NCBI RefSeq assembly: GCF_001648475.1
Contig: NZ_LXSQ01000007.1
Span: 124,001-188,000, forward strand
Source of the DNA: Eikenella halliae
Lineage (GTDB): Bacteria > Pseudomonadota > Gammaproteobacteria > Burkholderiales > Neisseriaceae
Direction: 5' to 3'
DNA: 64,000 nt
Shown one piece after another: positions 1-7,620 of the stretch. The position numbers and the translations under genes are program-made. Each line of letters opens with the position of its first letter. Position 1 is the first letter of the stretch. The notes beneath the pieces were generated by a model. It ran no database searches and was not told the origin of the DNA. It worked only from the letters and a program-made list of their open reading frames with translations.

Positions 1-2
1 TG

Positions 3-293
3 AACAGCCTGCTCACCTACCTGCTGGAGCAACACGCCGCCACCCCGCAGCAGCTGCGCCGCCTCAACGTGCGACTCGCCCTGCTCGCCCGCAGCCTGGT
101 GCGCCGCCACCGCCACGCCGCCGCCGAATTTATCGCCGACAAAGTGAAAAGCTGGGACAGCCGCCAAATGAGCGACAAACTCGAGCTTTCCATCGGCCGC
201 GATTTGCAGTTTATCCGCATCAACGGCACCTTGGTCGGCGGCCTGGTCGGCCTGCTGATTTACACCCTCAGCCAATGGCTGCCCTCACTGTAA
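3..293 (+). CDS. DUF445 family membrane protein, C-terminal part
   Basis: Only the last 96 codons are in the window; the frame is open from base 3 to the TAA at 291-293. The end reads GRDLQFIRINGTLVGGLVGL followed by a hydrophobic stretch, which is the typical C-terminus of DUF445 (YjiN-like) inner-membrane proteins: a conserved D-LQ-IRINGT-VGG motif then a last transmembrane helix. Function of the family is not known. The gene starts upstream of the window. Recognition is by motif only. Confidence 0.75.
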   Translation, partial: NSLLTYLLEQHAATPQQLRRLNVRLALLARSLVRRHRHAAAEFIADKVKSWDSRQMSDKLELSIGRDLQFIRINGTLVGGLVGLLIYTLSQWLPSL

Positions 294-311
294 GCGGGGT
301 TCGGCTGCAAA

Positions 312-323
312 AGGCTACCTGAA
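312..323 (+). other. Eikenella-type DNA uptake sequence (AGGCTACCTGAA)
   Basis: A full AGGCTACCTGAA 12-mer lies between the DUF445 gene and the nitroreductase gene. Further backbone copies are at 1116-1127 (complement), 1140-1151 and near 1494. This word is the uptake dialect attributed to Eikenella and is the main taxonomic clue in the window. Confidence 0.85.
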
Positions 324-402
324 AACACACGGCACCAGTTTCTGCGCCGCCCAAACCAGTCATCCCTCCGATAAACATGTCATGCCATAGAAAGGAAGCG
401 TC

Positions 403-1062
403 ATGATCCTCACCCGCCAGCAAGCCCTCGATATTTTCCGCCGCCGCGTTTCCACCCGCCACTACGACCCCGCACGCAAAATCAGCGCCGAAGATTTCGC
501 CGCCATCCTCGATTTCGGCCGCCTCTCGCCCAGCTCCGTCGGCTCCGAACCGTGGAAGTTTCTGGTGATACAAAACCAAGGGCTGCGCGAAAAAATCAAG
601 CCCGTGGCCTGGGGTATGCAAAGCAGCATTACCGAAGCCAGCCACCTAGTGATCCTGCTGGCGAAAAAACACGCCCGCTACGACACTCCCTTTTTCAGCG
701 AGCTGATGGACCGGCGCGGCTTCCCCCCAGAGCAGCGCGCCGCCGCCCTTGAGCGCTACCGCAGCTTCCAAATCCACGATATCGCCATTGCCGACGACGA
801 ACGCGCCCTATTTGACTGGGCGAGCAAACAAAGCTACATCGCCCTGGCCAATATGCTCACCGGCGCCGCCATGCTCGGCATCGACTCCTGCCCCATAGAA
901 GGCATGGACTACGCCGCCGTGGAACACATCCTCGCCCAAGCCGGGCTGCTCGACCCCGCCGAATACGGCGTGTCCGTGGCCGCCACCTTCGGCTACCGCG
1001 CCCGCGACATTCAGCCCAAACCGCGCCGCGATGCCGCCGAAACCGTGGTTTGGGCGGAATAA
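403..1062 (+). CDS. Nitroreductase family protein (FMN-dependent NAD(P)H oxidoreductase)
   Basis: 219 residues, the normal length for an NfsB/YdgI-type nitroreductase. Family signs are the N-terminal RRRVSTRHYDP (flavin-phosphate binding region, residues 12-22), LSPSSVGSEPWKFLVI (46-61), a central SYIALANMLTGAAMLGIDSCPIEGMD (about 146-171) and the C-terminal GYRARDIQPKPRR. Known members reduce nitro groups or quinones with FMN; the physiological substrate here cannot be read from sequence. The ATG at 403 follows AAAGGAAG. An inverted pair of uptake sequences follows the gene. Confidence 0.85.
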   Translation: MILTRQQALDIFRRRVSTRHYDPARKISAEDFAAILDFGRLSPSSVGSEPWKFLVIQNQGLREKIKPVAWGMQSSITEASHLVILLAKKHARYDTPFFSELMDRRGFPPEQRAAALERYRSFQIHDIAIADDERALFDWASKQSYIALANMLTGAAMLGIDSCPIEGMDYAAVEHILAQAGLLDPAEYGVSVAATFGYRARDIQPKPRRDAAETVVWAE

Positions 1063-1115
1063 AGCAGATGGCCGAGCCGATAACTTCAGCCTCGCCGCAA
1101 CCCGCACCACCCGCT

Positions 1116-1151
1116 TTCAGGTAGCCTCAATGCACCAACAGGCTACCTGAA
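1116..1151 (+). terminator. Inverted pair of uptake sequences, likely terminator
   Basis: TTCAGGTAGCCT at 1116-1127 and AGGCTACCTGAA at 1140-1151 are perfect complements separated by 12 bases. In Neisseriaceae such head-to-head uptake words commonly act as intrinsic terminators. It lies between the nitroreductase and methyltransferase genes. No strong T-run follows, so termination strength is uncertain. Confidence 0.5.
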
Positions 1152-1171
1152 GCCGACTGCCCGAGAAAAAC

Positions 1172-1864
1172 ATGCCCCCACCCCTCCAAAGCCAGTTCAA
1201 CGCCGTATCCGAACAATACGACGGCCAGCGCCGCGCCCTCATCCCCTGTTTCGACCTCTTCTACCAAACCGCTGCCGAGCTCGCCGCCGCCGTACCCAAC
1301 GTGCGCCGCGTGCTCGACCTCGGCGCGGGCACCGGCCTGATGAGCGCCTTCGTGCACACACGCTGCCCCCAGGCCGAATTCATCCTGGCCGACCTCTCCG
1401 TGCAGATGCTCGCCAAGGCGCGGGAACGCTTCCGCGGCCTGCCAAATGTCCACTTTATCGAACAAGACCTCGCCCGGCTCGCACCCGATGACAGGCTACC
1501 TGAAAACGGCTTCGACCTCATCGTCTCCGCCCTCGCCATCCACCACCTCGACAACCCACAAAAGCAAACCCTGTTCCGCCAAATCGCCCGCCTGCTCGCC
1601 CCGCGCGGCCGCTTCATCAACGCCGACCAAGTGCTGGGCGAAACCGCAGCCGCCGAAACCGCCTACACCGAACACTGGCGGCGGCACGTAACCGCCCATC
1701 CCGATTTGTCCGCCGAAGCCAAAGCCGCCGCCTTCGAGCGCATCAAACTCGACCGCATGGCCACCCTGTCCGGCCAATTCCAATGGCTTGCCGCCGCCGG
1801 CCTGCCGCCCACGCTCTATTTCCAGCACTACAATTTCGTGGTGCTCGCCGCCGACAAACCTTAA
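1172..1864 (+). CDS. Class I SAM-dependent methyltransferase
   Basis: 230 residues. Motif I is VLDLGAGTGLMSAF (about 46-59); the acidic end of strand 2 is in EFILADLS (69-76), followed by a post-II FDLIVSALAIHHL segment typical of UbiE/COQ5-like folds. The substrate is unknown. A DUS copy (AGGCTACCTGAA near 1494) lies inside the coding region and encodes RLPEN. The gene stands alone after a terminator-like repeat. Confidence 0.85.
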   Translation: MPPPLQSQFNAVSEQYDGQRRALIPCFDLFYQTAAELAAAVPNVRRVLDLGAGTGLMSAFVHTRCPQAEFILADLSVQMLAKARERFRGLPNVHFIEQDLARLAPDDRLPENGFDLIVSALAIHHLDNPQKQTLFRQIARLLAPRGRFINADQVLGETAAAETAYTEHWRRHVTAHPDLSAEAKAAAFERIKLDRMATLSGQFQWLAAAGLPPTLYFQHYNFVVLAADKP

Positions 1865-1955
1865 AATTCAAACCGCCGCCTCCGCCGTGCGGCAACCCCG
1901 CTTTCAGGTAGCCCCTTTTTCAGGTAGCCTCTAATAAAGTAGCTAAAAAACCAAA

Positions 1956-2060
1956 TATAGTGGATTAAAATAAAAATGAGACAAGGCGGCGAGCCGCAAG
2001 GCGTACAGGTAGTACGTCAAGGCGAGCCAACGCCGTATCATTGCGATTTTAATCCACTAC
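1956..2060. repeat. Correia repeat enclosed element (CREE)-like MITE
   Basis: A 105-base element starts TATAGTGGATTAAAAT and ends ATTTTAATCCACTA, giving near-perfect terminal inverted repeats. The interior (GGCGGCGAGCCGCAAGGCGTAC ... AAGGCGAGCCAACGCCGTA) matches the arrangement of short Neisseria Correia elements, known to be 104-108 bases, to carry promoters or IHF/RNase III sites and to be mobilised in trans. It sits 14 bases before the EamA start codon, so it could supply or alter that gene's promoter. Confidence 0.8.
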
Positions 2061-2073
2061 ACACAGGATATTT

Positions 2074-2988
2074 ATGCACACACACTCTTTACGCCCGCAC
2101 CTGCAGCTCCTCGGCATGGCCTTGCTGTGGGGCGCAAACTGGTCGTGGGGCAGAGCCGTGGTTCAATCCATGCCCCCGCTCACGGCTGCCACGCTGCGTT
2201 TCATACTGGCCGCCATCCTGTTGGTGGGCTGGCTGTTACTGAAAGAAGGCACGCGCCCGCTGCTCCGGCTCACCCTGCGCCAATGGGCGGGTTTGGCCGC
2301 GGCTGCGGCGTTCGGCGTATGCAGCTATGCGGTGTTTTTCATGCAGGCGCTGCAACACGTTCCCGCCGGCAAGGCCGCCACCGTGGTGGCACTCAACCCC
2401 ATTCCGACACTGCTGCTGGCCGCCGTGCTGTTTAAAGAACGGCTCAATGGAGGCATAGTGGTCGGTATGGCCTTGGCCGTGTTCGGCGCGCTCACCGCCA
2501 TCGCGCGCGGCAACCCCCTGTCCATATTGGCCGGCGGCCTCGGCACGGGCGAATACCTGCTGCTCACTACCGTGCTGTGCTGGACAGGCTACGCCCTCAT
2601 CGGCCGCGTTTTGCTGCAAGGCATCAGCCCCCTCCTCACCACCGCCGCCACCGTAGCCATCGGCGCACTGATGCTGCTGTTTCTAACCGCATTTTACGAA
2701 GGCGGCGCGTTCACCCACAGCCTGCAGCACACGCCCGCCTGGGTATGGCTGCTGCTCGCCGCCATGTCTTTCGGCGCCACCATGCTGGCCTATCTTTGGT
2801 ATTTCGACGGCATCCGCCGGCTCGGTGTCGGCACAGCCTCGGCCTACATGGCACTCGTGCCCGTATTCGGCATCGCCATCGCCACCTTTTGGCTGCACGA
2901 GCCACCGCACGTCTCATTATTGATTGGCGGCGCAGCCGTGGTGGCCGGGATGAGCCTAATGAACTTCGCCAAACGCACGAAACGGTAA
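2074..2988 (+). CDS. EamA/DMT family inner-membrane transporter
   Basis: 304 residues with about ten hydrophobic helices and two repeated EamA halves. The first half has LLWGANWSWGRAVVQSMPP and ALNPIPTLLLAAVLFKERL; the second has MALVPVFGIAIATFWLHE, the usual proline-centred end of each EamA repeat. Members export small metabolites; the substrate is unknown. The start at 2074 lies just beyond the Correia element, and the ORF in the same frame does not extend upstream. Confidence 0.85.
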   Translation: MHTHSLRPHLQLLGMALLWGANWSWGRAVVQSMPPLTAATLRFILAAILLVGWLLLKEGTRPLLRLTLRQWAGLAAAAAFGVCSYAVFFMQALQHVPAGKAATVVALNPIPTLLLAAVLFKERLNGGIVVGMALAVFGALTAIARGNPLSILAGGLGTGEYLLLTTVLCWTGYALIGRVLLQGISPLLTTAATVAIGALMLLFLTAFYEGGAFTHSLQHTPAWVWLLLAAMSFGATMLAYLWYFDGIRRLGVGTASAYMALVPVFGIAIATFWLHEPPHVSLLIGGAAVVAGMSLMNFAKRTKR

Positions 2989-2995
2989 TAAAATA

Positions 2996-3030
2996 TTTCA
3001 GGTAGCCCCATCCAAGGCTACCTGAAAAAA
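2996..3030 (+). terminator. Intrinsic terminator made from two uptake sequences
   Basis: TTTCAGGTAGCC is followed 8 bases later by GGCTACCTGAAA and more A residues, forming a 12-bp stem. It directly follows the EamA stop and precedes the DUF4336 gene. On the + strand the 3' side ends in A not T, so as a true intrinsic terminator it would work better on the other strand; placement still suggests a transcriptional boundary. Confidence 0.5.
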
Positions 3031-3039
3031 GGAAATACT

Positions 3040-3801
3040 ATGTCCACCCCTATCCACCTCTACCGCCCTCTTCACACCCTCAAGCCCTTCGGCAGCAATA
3101 TCTGGATTGCCGACGGCGGCATCGTGCGCATGGCCTTTCCGCTCGGCCTGAGCATCCCCTTCAGCACCCGCATGACGGTTATCCGCCTCGCCGATGGCGG
3201 CCTCTGGTGCCACTCTCCTATCGAGCCGAACCCAGAACTGTTATCCCAAATCAACGCACTGGGCGAAGTGCGCCACCTCGTCTCGCCCAACCGCATCCAC
3301 TACGCCCACATCCCCGCCTGGCAAAAACACTACCCCCAAGCCACCGCCTGGGCCAGCCTCGGCGTATGCGAACGCGCCGCCGCCCAGCGCATCGCCGTAT
3401 CCTTCGATGCCGATTTGGGCCCCAGCGCCCCACCCCAATGGGCAGACGACATCGCCCAGCTCCCCTTCCTCGGCAGCTCAGTCATGACCGAAACCGTATT
3501 CTTCCACCACGCCAGCCGCACCCTAATCCTCGCCGACCTCATCGAAAACTTCGAGCCCGCCAAATTCTCCAGCCGCTTCTGGGCGCAGGTAATGAAATGG
3601 GTCGGCATCGCCGATCCCGACGGCAAAACCCCGCCCGACTGGCGCGCCACCTTCCGCAACCGCGCCGCCGCCCGCGAGAGCCTGGCGCAAATGCTCGCTT
3701 GGCAGCCCGAAAAAATCATCCTTGCCCACGGCCGCTGCTACGAAACCGACGGCACCGCCGAACTGCGCCGCGCCTTCCGCTGGCTCAAGCCTGCCGGGTA
3801 A
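3040..3801 (+). CDS. DUF4336 domain-containing protein
   Basis: 253 residues. The body resembles DUF4336, a metallo-beta-lactamase-like fold: LKPFGSNIWIADGG at the N-terminus, MTVIRLADGGLWCHSPI, then LVSPNRIHYAHIPAWQKHYPQA and a late ILADLIENF and IILAHGRCYE. The family has no firm biochemical role. It is the last backbone gene before the defence island; only 91 bases separate its stop from that of cas1 on the opposite strand. Confidence 0.7.
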   Translation: MSTPIHLYRPLHTLKPFGSNIWIADGGIVRMAFPLGLSIPFSTRMTVIRLADGGLWCHSPIEPNPELLSQINALGEVRHLVSPNRIHYAHIPAWQKHYPQATAWASLGVCERAAAQRIAVSFDADLGPSAPPQWADDIAQLPFLGSSVMTETVFFHHASRTLILADLIENFEPAKFSSRFWAQVMKWVGIADPDGKTPPDWRATFRNRAAARESLAQMLAWQPEKIILAHGRCYETDGTAELRRAFRWLKPAG

Positions 3802-3892
3802 AACAAGAAGGCTACCTGAAATTTTCCAGCATACGAGGCAGATGCGATGGCAGTCCTTTCTTTGTATTTAAAATCAGAACGTACCGCCAAAC

Positions 3893-4906
3893 CTATCTCA
3901 TCAAAAACGGCGGATATTCCGCCAAATCTCCGCGCAAGTGCCGCGCCAACAGCATTGCCTGAATATATGGCAGTAGCCCGATTTCCACTTCCTCGCCTAA
4001 AAACGGATGCACGATTTTTTCCTGCTTTTTCGCCTGCAAGGCTTGGAACAACAGCTTGCGCGCATCGGCTTTCAAGCTTACCGCGCCGCTTGCCTCGGTA
4101 ACGAAATCCTGCGGTTTGATTTGCCCTCGGTTAATCAGCGACAACACCAGCCTGTCTGCCCACCACGCGCGGAATTCTTCCAAAATATCTTGCGCCAAAC
4201 TGTCGCGTCCCGGTCGGTCGGCGTGCAGAAAGCCCACTTGCGGATCCAGCCCCACGCCTTGTAGCGCGCCGCTGATGTCCTTGCCCAAGATGCTGTATAC
4301 AAACGACAACAGCGCGTTCACCCCATCTCTGGGTGGACGGCGGTTACGCCCGTCAAAAGAAAAGCCGCTTTTTTCGCTCAAAAGTTGCCCGAACACGCCG
4401 AAATAACGCGCTGCCGCATCGCCTTCAATGCCGCGCACCACGTCCAGCTCCGCCGCGCCCTTCAACTGCCGCAACGAAATATTCAAAGCATCGACTGAAT
4501 TTTGAATCGCCGCATTCTCGCCGTAATTACGAATCTGCCGCTGAAGCACCCGCTTACTCGCCTGAATCTTCGCCGCGATGATATTGCGCGCAATCGGTAC
4601 GGGATTTTGCTCCGACACCCGATACTGCGCCCGACGCAACAGCACATTGCCGCTCTGCCGCCCCTGAAGTCGCCCCAAGAAACGTCCGTTTTCGGTAAAA
4701 AACGCCAAATTCACATTATTTTCGCCGCAAAATCCCAACAAAAACGGCGATACCAACACATTCCCGAAACAAAAAATATGCCCGATGGAATGCACCGGCA
4801 ACTGCGCCACCTTCTTACGCTCCTGCTCCACCACCAACGTCTCCCGCTCCTTATGCAGATAGCTGCCTTGGGTGGTGATATAGAGGGTGTTTTGCAGTTT
4901 GCGCAT
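3893..4906 (-). CDS. cas1: CRISPR-associated endonuclease/integrase Cas1, type I-C
   Basis: 337 residues, normal for I-C Cas1. The N-terminal beta domain (MRKLQNTLYITTQGSYLHKE) and C-terminal helical domain are both complete. The metal-binding residues are visible in RGIEGDAAARYF (Glu), VGFLHADRPGRDSLAQDI (His and Asp) and LEEFRAW. Cas1 pairs with Cas2 to insert new spacers at the array. Here the usual downstream cas2 and array are missing: only 91 bases remain before the converging DUF4336 gene. An uptake word ACCGCACTT of the Haemophilus type lies just upstream at 4929-4937. Confidence 0.93.
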   Translation of the reverse strand: MRKLQNTLYITTQGSYLHKERETLVVEQERKKVAQLPVHSIGHIFCFGNVLVSPFLLGFCGENNVNLAFFTENGRFLGRLQGRQSGNVLLRRAQYRVSEQNPVPIARNIIAAKIQASKRVLQRQIRNYGENAAIQNSVDALNISLRQLKGAAELDVVRGIEGDAAARYFGVFGQLLSEKSGFSFDGRNRRPPRDGVNALLSFVYSILGKDISGALQGVGLDPQVGFLHADRPGRDSLAQDILEEFRAWWADRLVLSLINRGQIKPQDFVTEASGAVSLKADARKLLFQALQAKKQEKIVHPFLGEEVEIGLLPYIQAMLLARHLRGDLAEYPPFLMR

Positions 4907-4987
4907 AGGAAAAACTCCTTGGGTTTTGACCGCACTTTTGGGGGCGATGAGGCTGGCTACCTGAAAAATGATGGGTAAGTTGCCAAT

Positions 4988-6043
4988 TTATAATGGTTTA
5001 GTCTTAGTTCTCAAAAAATTTTTGGGTTCAAGCACTTTTTCTTCCTGAACCAAAACTTCTACTATATTTTCAATTTCATCCCATGTCATATTTGCTCTAA
5101 AAGAAAAACTTGAGTCTGACTCATCCCATATACAGTTCATCGTCCTATCAAATAGCTCAACCGTTGTTCTTCTTGGGTTACGAGCAAGACGTGAATTAAA
5201 AAAGTTATTAACTACACTATAATGATGAGAGTGTATAAATTCAGACCAACTATCTATCAATTCATCTTCAGAACGAATATCAATAAATTCAAACTCTTCA
5301 AGATTCCTATCCTCAAAATTTCCCCAAGATTCTTTTAATAGAGAAATAGCTTCTGTATCTGTTGCTGGTGCACTATATCCAAAAACCGTAACAAGGTAAG
5401 CGCGTCTAAATGCACTCCTTACAGCCTTCCAATTATCTTGTGTAAATGGATCTGCCGCATAATTTTTCTGACGTATGGGATATAACAGCCTGCTAGGTTG
5501 GAACGGTTTTTTACACTCACGACAAACATTACCATTTAAATTTCCACCGCACTTATGCTCACTACAATATCCTACTGAAACATTACCATGTAAAAAAGCC
5601 AAATCTGGGAGATCGCTCGTAATACGAACAGCACGTTGATATGCTTGCAATAACAGCGGATCCCAATTAAAAGTTGCTACCAAGTCCTTTTGTCTTAAGG
5701 ACAATAAAATTAAATCGTATATATTAGGTTCATCAGGAATTTCTAAACAAGAAAAATATTCTCTTATCTTATTATCTAATTCCTCTCTGATGAACTGACA
5801 ATCAACTCGATCGTGTAATTCTGAATAAATATCCTCCAAGTTATTACTTTTGGTATTTAAATTGACATTTTTTATTATCGAAGACATCCCTAGCTCTTCA
5901 ATAAAATTATTCATAACAGATGATTTTCTACCATTTTTATCGCCATTAGGTATAGCTGCCATTGTAGCCCCTGCACCAAGTAAAACTACATGTGGACGAT
6001 TTTTCATTAAGAACTCAAATTCATGAGCTTGATCTTCATTCAT
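4988..6043 (-). CDS. SIR2-like (NAD-binding) protein with zinc ribbon, inserted in the cas operon
   Basis: 351 residues. Seen: VVLLGAGATMAAIPNG (19-34, GAG nucleotide-binding loop), LVATFNWDPLLL (121-132, the TFN-D motif), FLHGN (150-154, catalytic-type His152), four cysteines at 160, 165, 174 and 177 forming a zinc ribbon, and VFGYSAPATDTEA (220-232). These are hallmarks of SIR2-fold proteins, which in phage defence (Thoeris, DSR, SIR2-pAgo) act as NADases. The C-terminal 110 residues are not recognised. It lies in the cas transcript 34 bases after cas4 and 81 before cas1 and is visibly AT-rich compared with both. NADase activity is inference; a sirtuin-type deacylase or stand-alone defence gene are alternatives. 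Confidence 0.75.
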   Translation of the reverse strand: MNEDQAHEFEFLMKNRPHVVLLGAGATMAAIPNGDKNGRKSSVMNNFIEELGMSSIIKNVNLNTKSNNLEDIYSELHDRVDCQFIREELDNKIREYFSCLEIPDEPNIYDLILLSLRQKDLVATFNWDPLLLQAYQRAVRITSDLPDLAFLHGNVSVGYCSEHKCGGNLNGNVCRECKKPFQPSRLLYPIRQKNYAADPFTQDNWKAVRSAFRRAYLVTVFGYSAPATDTEAISLLKESWGNFEDRNLEEFEFIDIRSEDELIDSWSEFIHSHHYSVVNNFFNSRLARNPRRTTVELFDRTMNCIWDESDSSFSFRANMTWDEIENIVEVLVQEEKVLEPKNFLRTKTKPL

Positions 6044-6077
6044 AACATTCCTTTTATAATTACATGCTTATTAAAAG

Positions 6078-6728
6078 TTAATTCCCAAACAACCCCGCCA
6101 CATACCCCACACTCTTATCCCGTTTCCCCAGCAACTCCGGCTGGCAAATTTCCACCAGTGAGCAGGCTTTGCAGCGTTTACCATAATCGGGTCGCGGGGT
6201 TTGGCCGCTGATTAGGAGTTCGCGGACGGCGGCGATGGTGGCGAGTGTTTGGGCACGCAGGTCGTCTGAAAACACGACGGGGACGCGATGGCGGGTTTGC
6301 ATATACCACAGCGCGCCCTCAAGGACGGTTTGCCCCGTCATTTCTTCCAAGCACAAGCCTTGGGCACAAAGCTGGATTTCGTCCATCGGGTCGGGTTTGG
6401 GCTTGCCGCGTTTGTATTCCACGGGTTTAAGACGACCTGTTTTTGTATCCACTTCCACCAAATCCAACACGCCGCTGATGCCCAGTTTCTCCGCCGACAC
6501 ATGCACCGTCCGATCAAAGCGCACGCCCTTGCGCGTTTCCGGTTCGCCCGAATCCACCCGCTCATGCAGTGCCTTGCCCTGCGCAGTCAAATAGTTCTCC
6601 GCCCACGCCTGCTCGTTGTGAATCAGCGCGCATTGACGCGGGCAAAAGGCGTAGTGTTGCAGGGCAGAAAGGGGAATCAGGCGCGTGTCCTGATTTCCCC
6701 CTTGGGTTTCGGTTAAAAGTGCGGTCAT
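6078..6728 (-). CDS. cas4: CRISPR-associated protein Cas4 (Fe-S exonuclease)
   Basis: 216 residues. The four Fe-S cysteines are Cys29 (HYAFCPRQCA) and the C-terminal group Cys186, Cys189, Cys195 (RCKACSLVEIC). The RecB-like nuclease core shows GVLDLVEVD and LKPVEYKRGKPK (D and E-x-K). Cas4 trims prespacers and selects PAM orientation together with Cas1. It is 14 bases after cas7. The gene carries AGGTCGTCTGAA (6259-6270, a Neisseria uptake dialect) and AAGTGCGGT (6717-6725, the Haemophilus uptake word). Confidence 0.9.
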   Translation of the reverse strand: MTALLTETQGGNQDTRLIPLSALQHYAFCPRQCALIHNEQAWAENYLTAQGKALHERVDSGEPETRKGVRFDRTVHVSAEKLGISGVLDLVEVDTKTGRLKPVEYKRGKPKPDPMDEIQLCAQGLCLEEMTGQTVLEGALWYMQTRHRVPVVFSDDLRAQTLATIAAVRELLISGQTPRPDYGKRCKACSLVEICQPELLGKRDKSVGYVAGLFGN

Positions 6729-6742
6729 CTTTTTAAGTGTTT

Positions 6743-7609
6743 TTACAGCAACTCTTCCACACTCACGCCATTGAGGCCGTCTGAAACCACACTGATGTTG
6801 TAATCGCCAAAACCGCTGGCGGGCGTACCTGATTCGCCGTTTACGCGTTCAACTTTCACGGCGTCAAACAGTTTATGTGCAGGCTGGCTGCCGAGTGCGC
6901 TGTCGTGTTTAAAAACAATCAGTTTGCGCGCCGCCATTTCGCCACGGGCGGCGGAGCGGTCGTGTTCAAACATCAGCGTCAGGGCTTGCCAGAGTTTGGC
7001 TAAGTCGTCGTCTGAAAAGCCGGTTTTAGCGGCAAGGTTGGCGGAGATAAAGCCGTGCACGCGGTAGAGCGCGTAAGGGACGATGTATTTGCGCCCCATG
7101 GTGCGTTCTTTTTCCAAGTCTTTTTCGTTGGTGACCGCCATGCGGGTGATGGAAACTTCCAGCGGCACAATCGGGTCGATGGATTGGGCAAACGCCAGTT
7201 GCACCGGACCGCGCACTTGTCCGCTGTTAACTTCGGTGGTCATCACGGCGCCGAAGGTGCGGATATCAAAGAAGTTTTTGCACATCCAGGCGGTAATGTC
7301 GCGGGCTTTGGTTTCGTCTTTAGGCAGTTTTTTGGCTTCTGACTCAATGCCGAGTGCTTCATAAGCGCGTTTGTTTTGCAGGTTCAGCACGCTTTTTTCT
7401 TTGACGTAGATTTCGTAACCGGCTTCGTTTTCGCTACTGATTTCGACAAAATTACGGATTTTGCGTTTCAGGCAGACATCGGTTACCAAGCCTTTGCTGG
7501 ATTCGGGGTCAAGGCGCGGCATATTGCCCGCATCGGGATCGCCGTTGGGGTTGCCGTTGGTTACGTCAAAAAAGTAAACAAATTCATAGCGGTTTTGAAT
7601 AGCAGACAT
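6743..7609 (-). CDS. cas7: Type I-C Cascade backbone protein Cas7 (Csd2)
   Basis: 288 residues, typical Csd2 length. It opens with NRYEFVYFFDVTNGNPNGDPDAGNMPR, the conserved N-GDPD-N-PR signature of Csd2/Cas7 I-C, and includes MTTEVNSGQVRGPVQLAFAQSIDPI. It polymerises along the crRNA in Cascade. The product seems intact. The 3' end carries AGGCCGTCTGAA (6774-6785), the AG-DUS of Neisseria, encoding part of the C-terminal VVSDGLNG. Confidence 0.93.
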   Translation of the reverse strand: MSAIQNRYEFVYFFDVTNGNPNGDPDAGNMPRLDPESSKGLVTDVCLKRKIRNFVEISSENEAGYEIYVKEKSVLNLQNKRAYEALGIESEAKKLPKDETKARDITAWMCKNFFDIRTFGAVMTTEVNSGQVRGPVQLAFAQSIDPIVPLEVSITRMAVTNEKDLEKERTMGRKYIVPYALYRVHGFISANLAAKTGFSDDDLAKLWQALTLMFEHDRSAARGEMAARKLIVFKHDSALGSQPAHKLFDAVKVERVNGESGTPASGFGDYNISVVSDGLNGVSVEELL

Positions 7610-7620
7610 TTTCTGGCTCC

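Noticed and set aside
312..3030. Recurring 12-mers as a CRISPR array or other repeat family
   Set aside because: They are DNA uptake sequences: irregularly spaced, in both directions, and spread over the window.
3207..3962. 251-residue + strand frame over DUF4336
   Set aside because: Arg/Pro-rich out-of-frame reading of the real gene.
4988..6043. Cas2 or a Cas accessory of known type between cas4 and cas1
   Set aside because: The product is 351 residues with SIR2 motifs and no ferredoxin-like Cas2 pattern.
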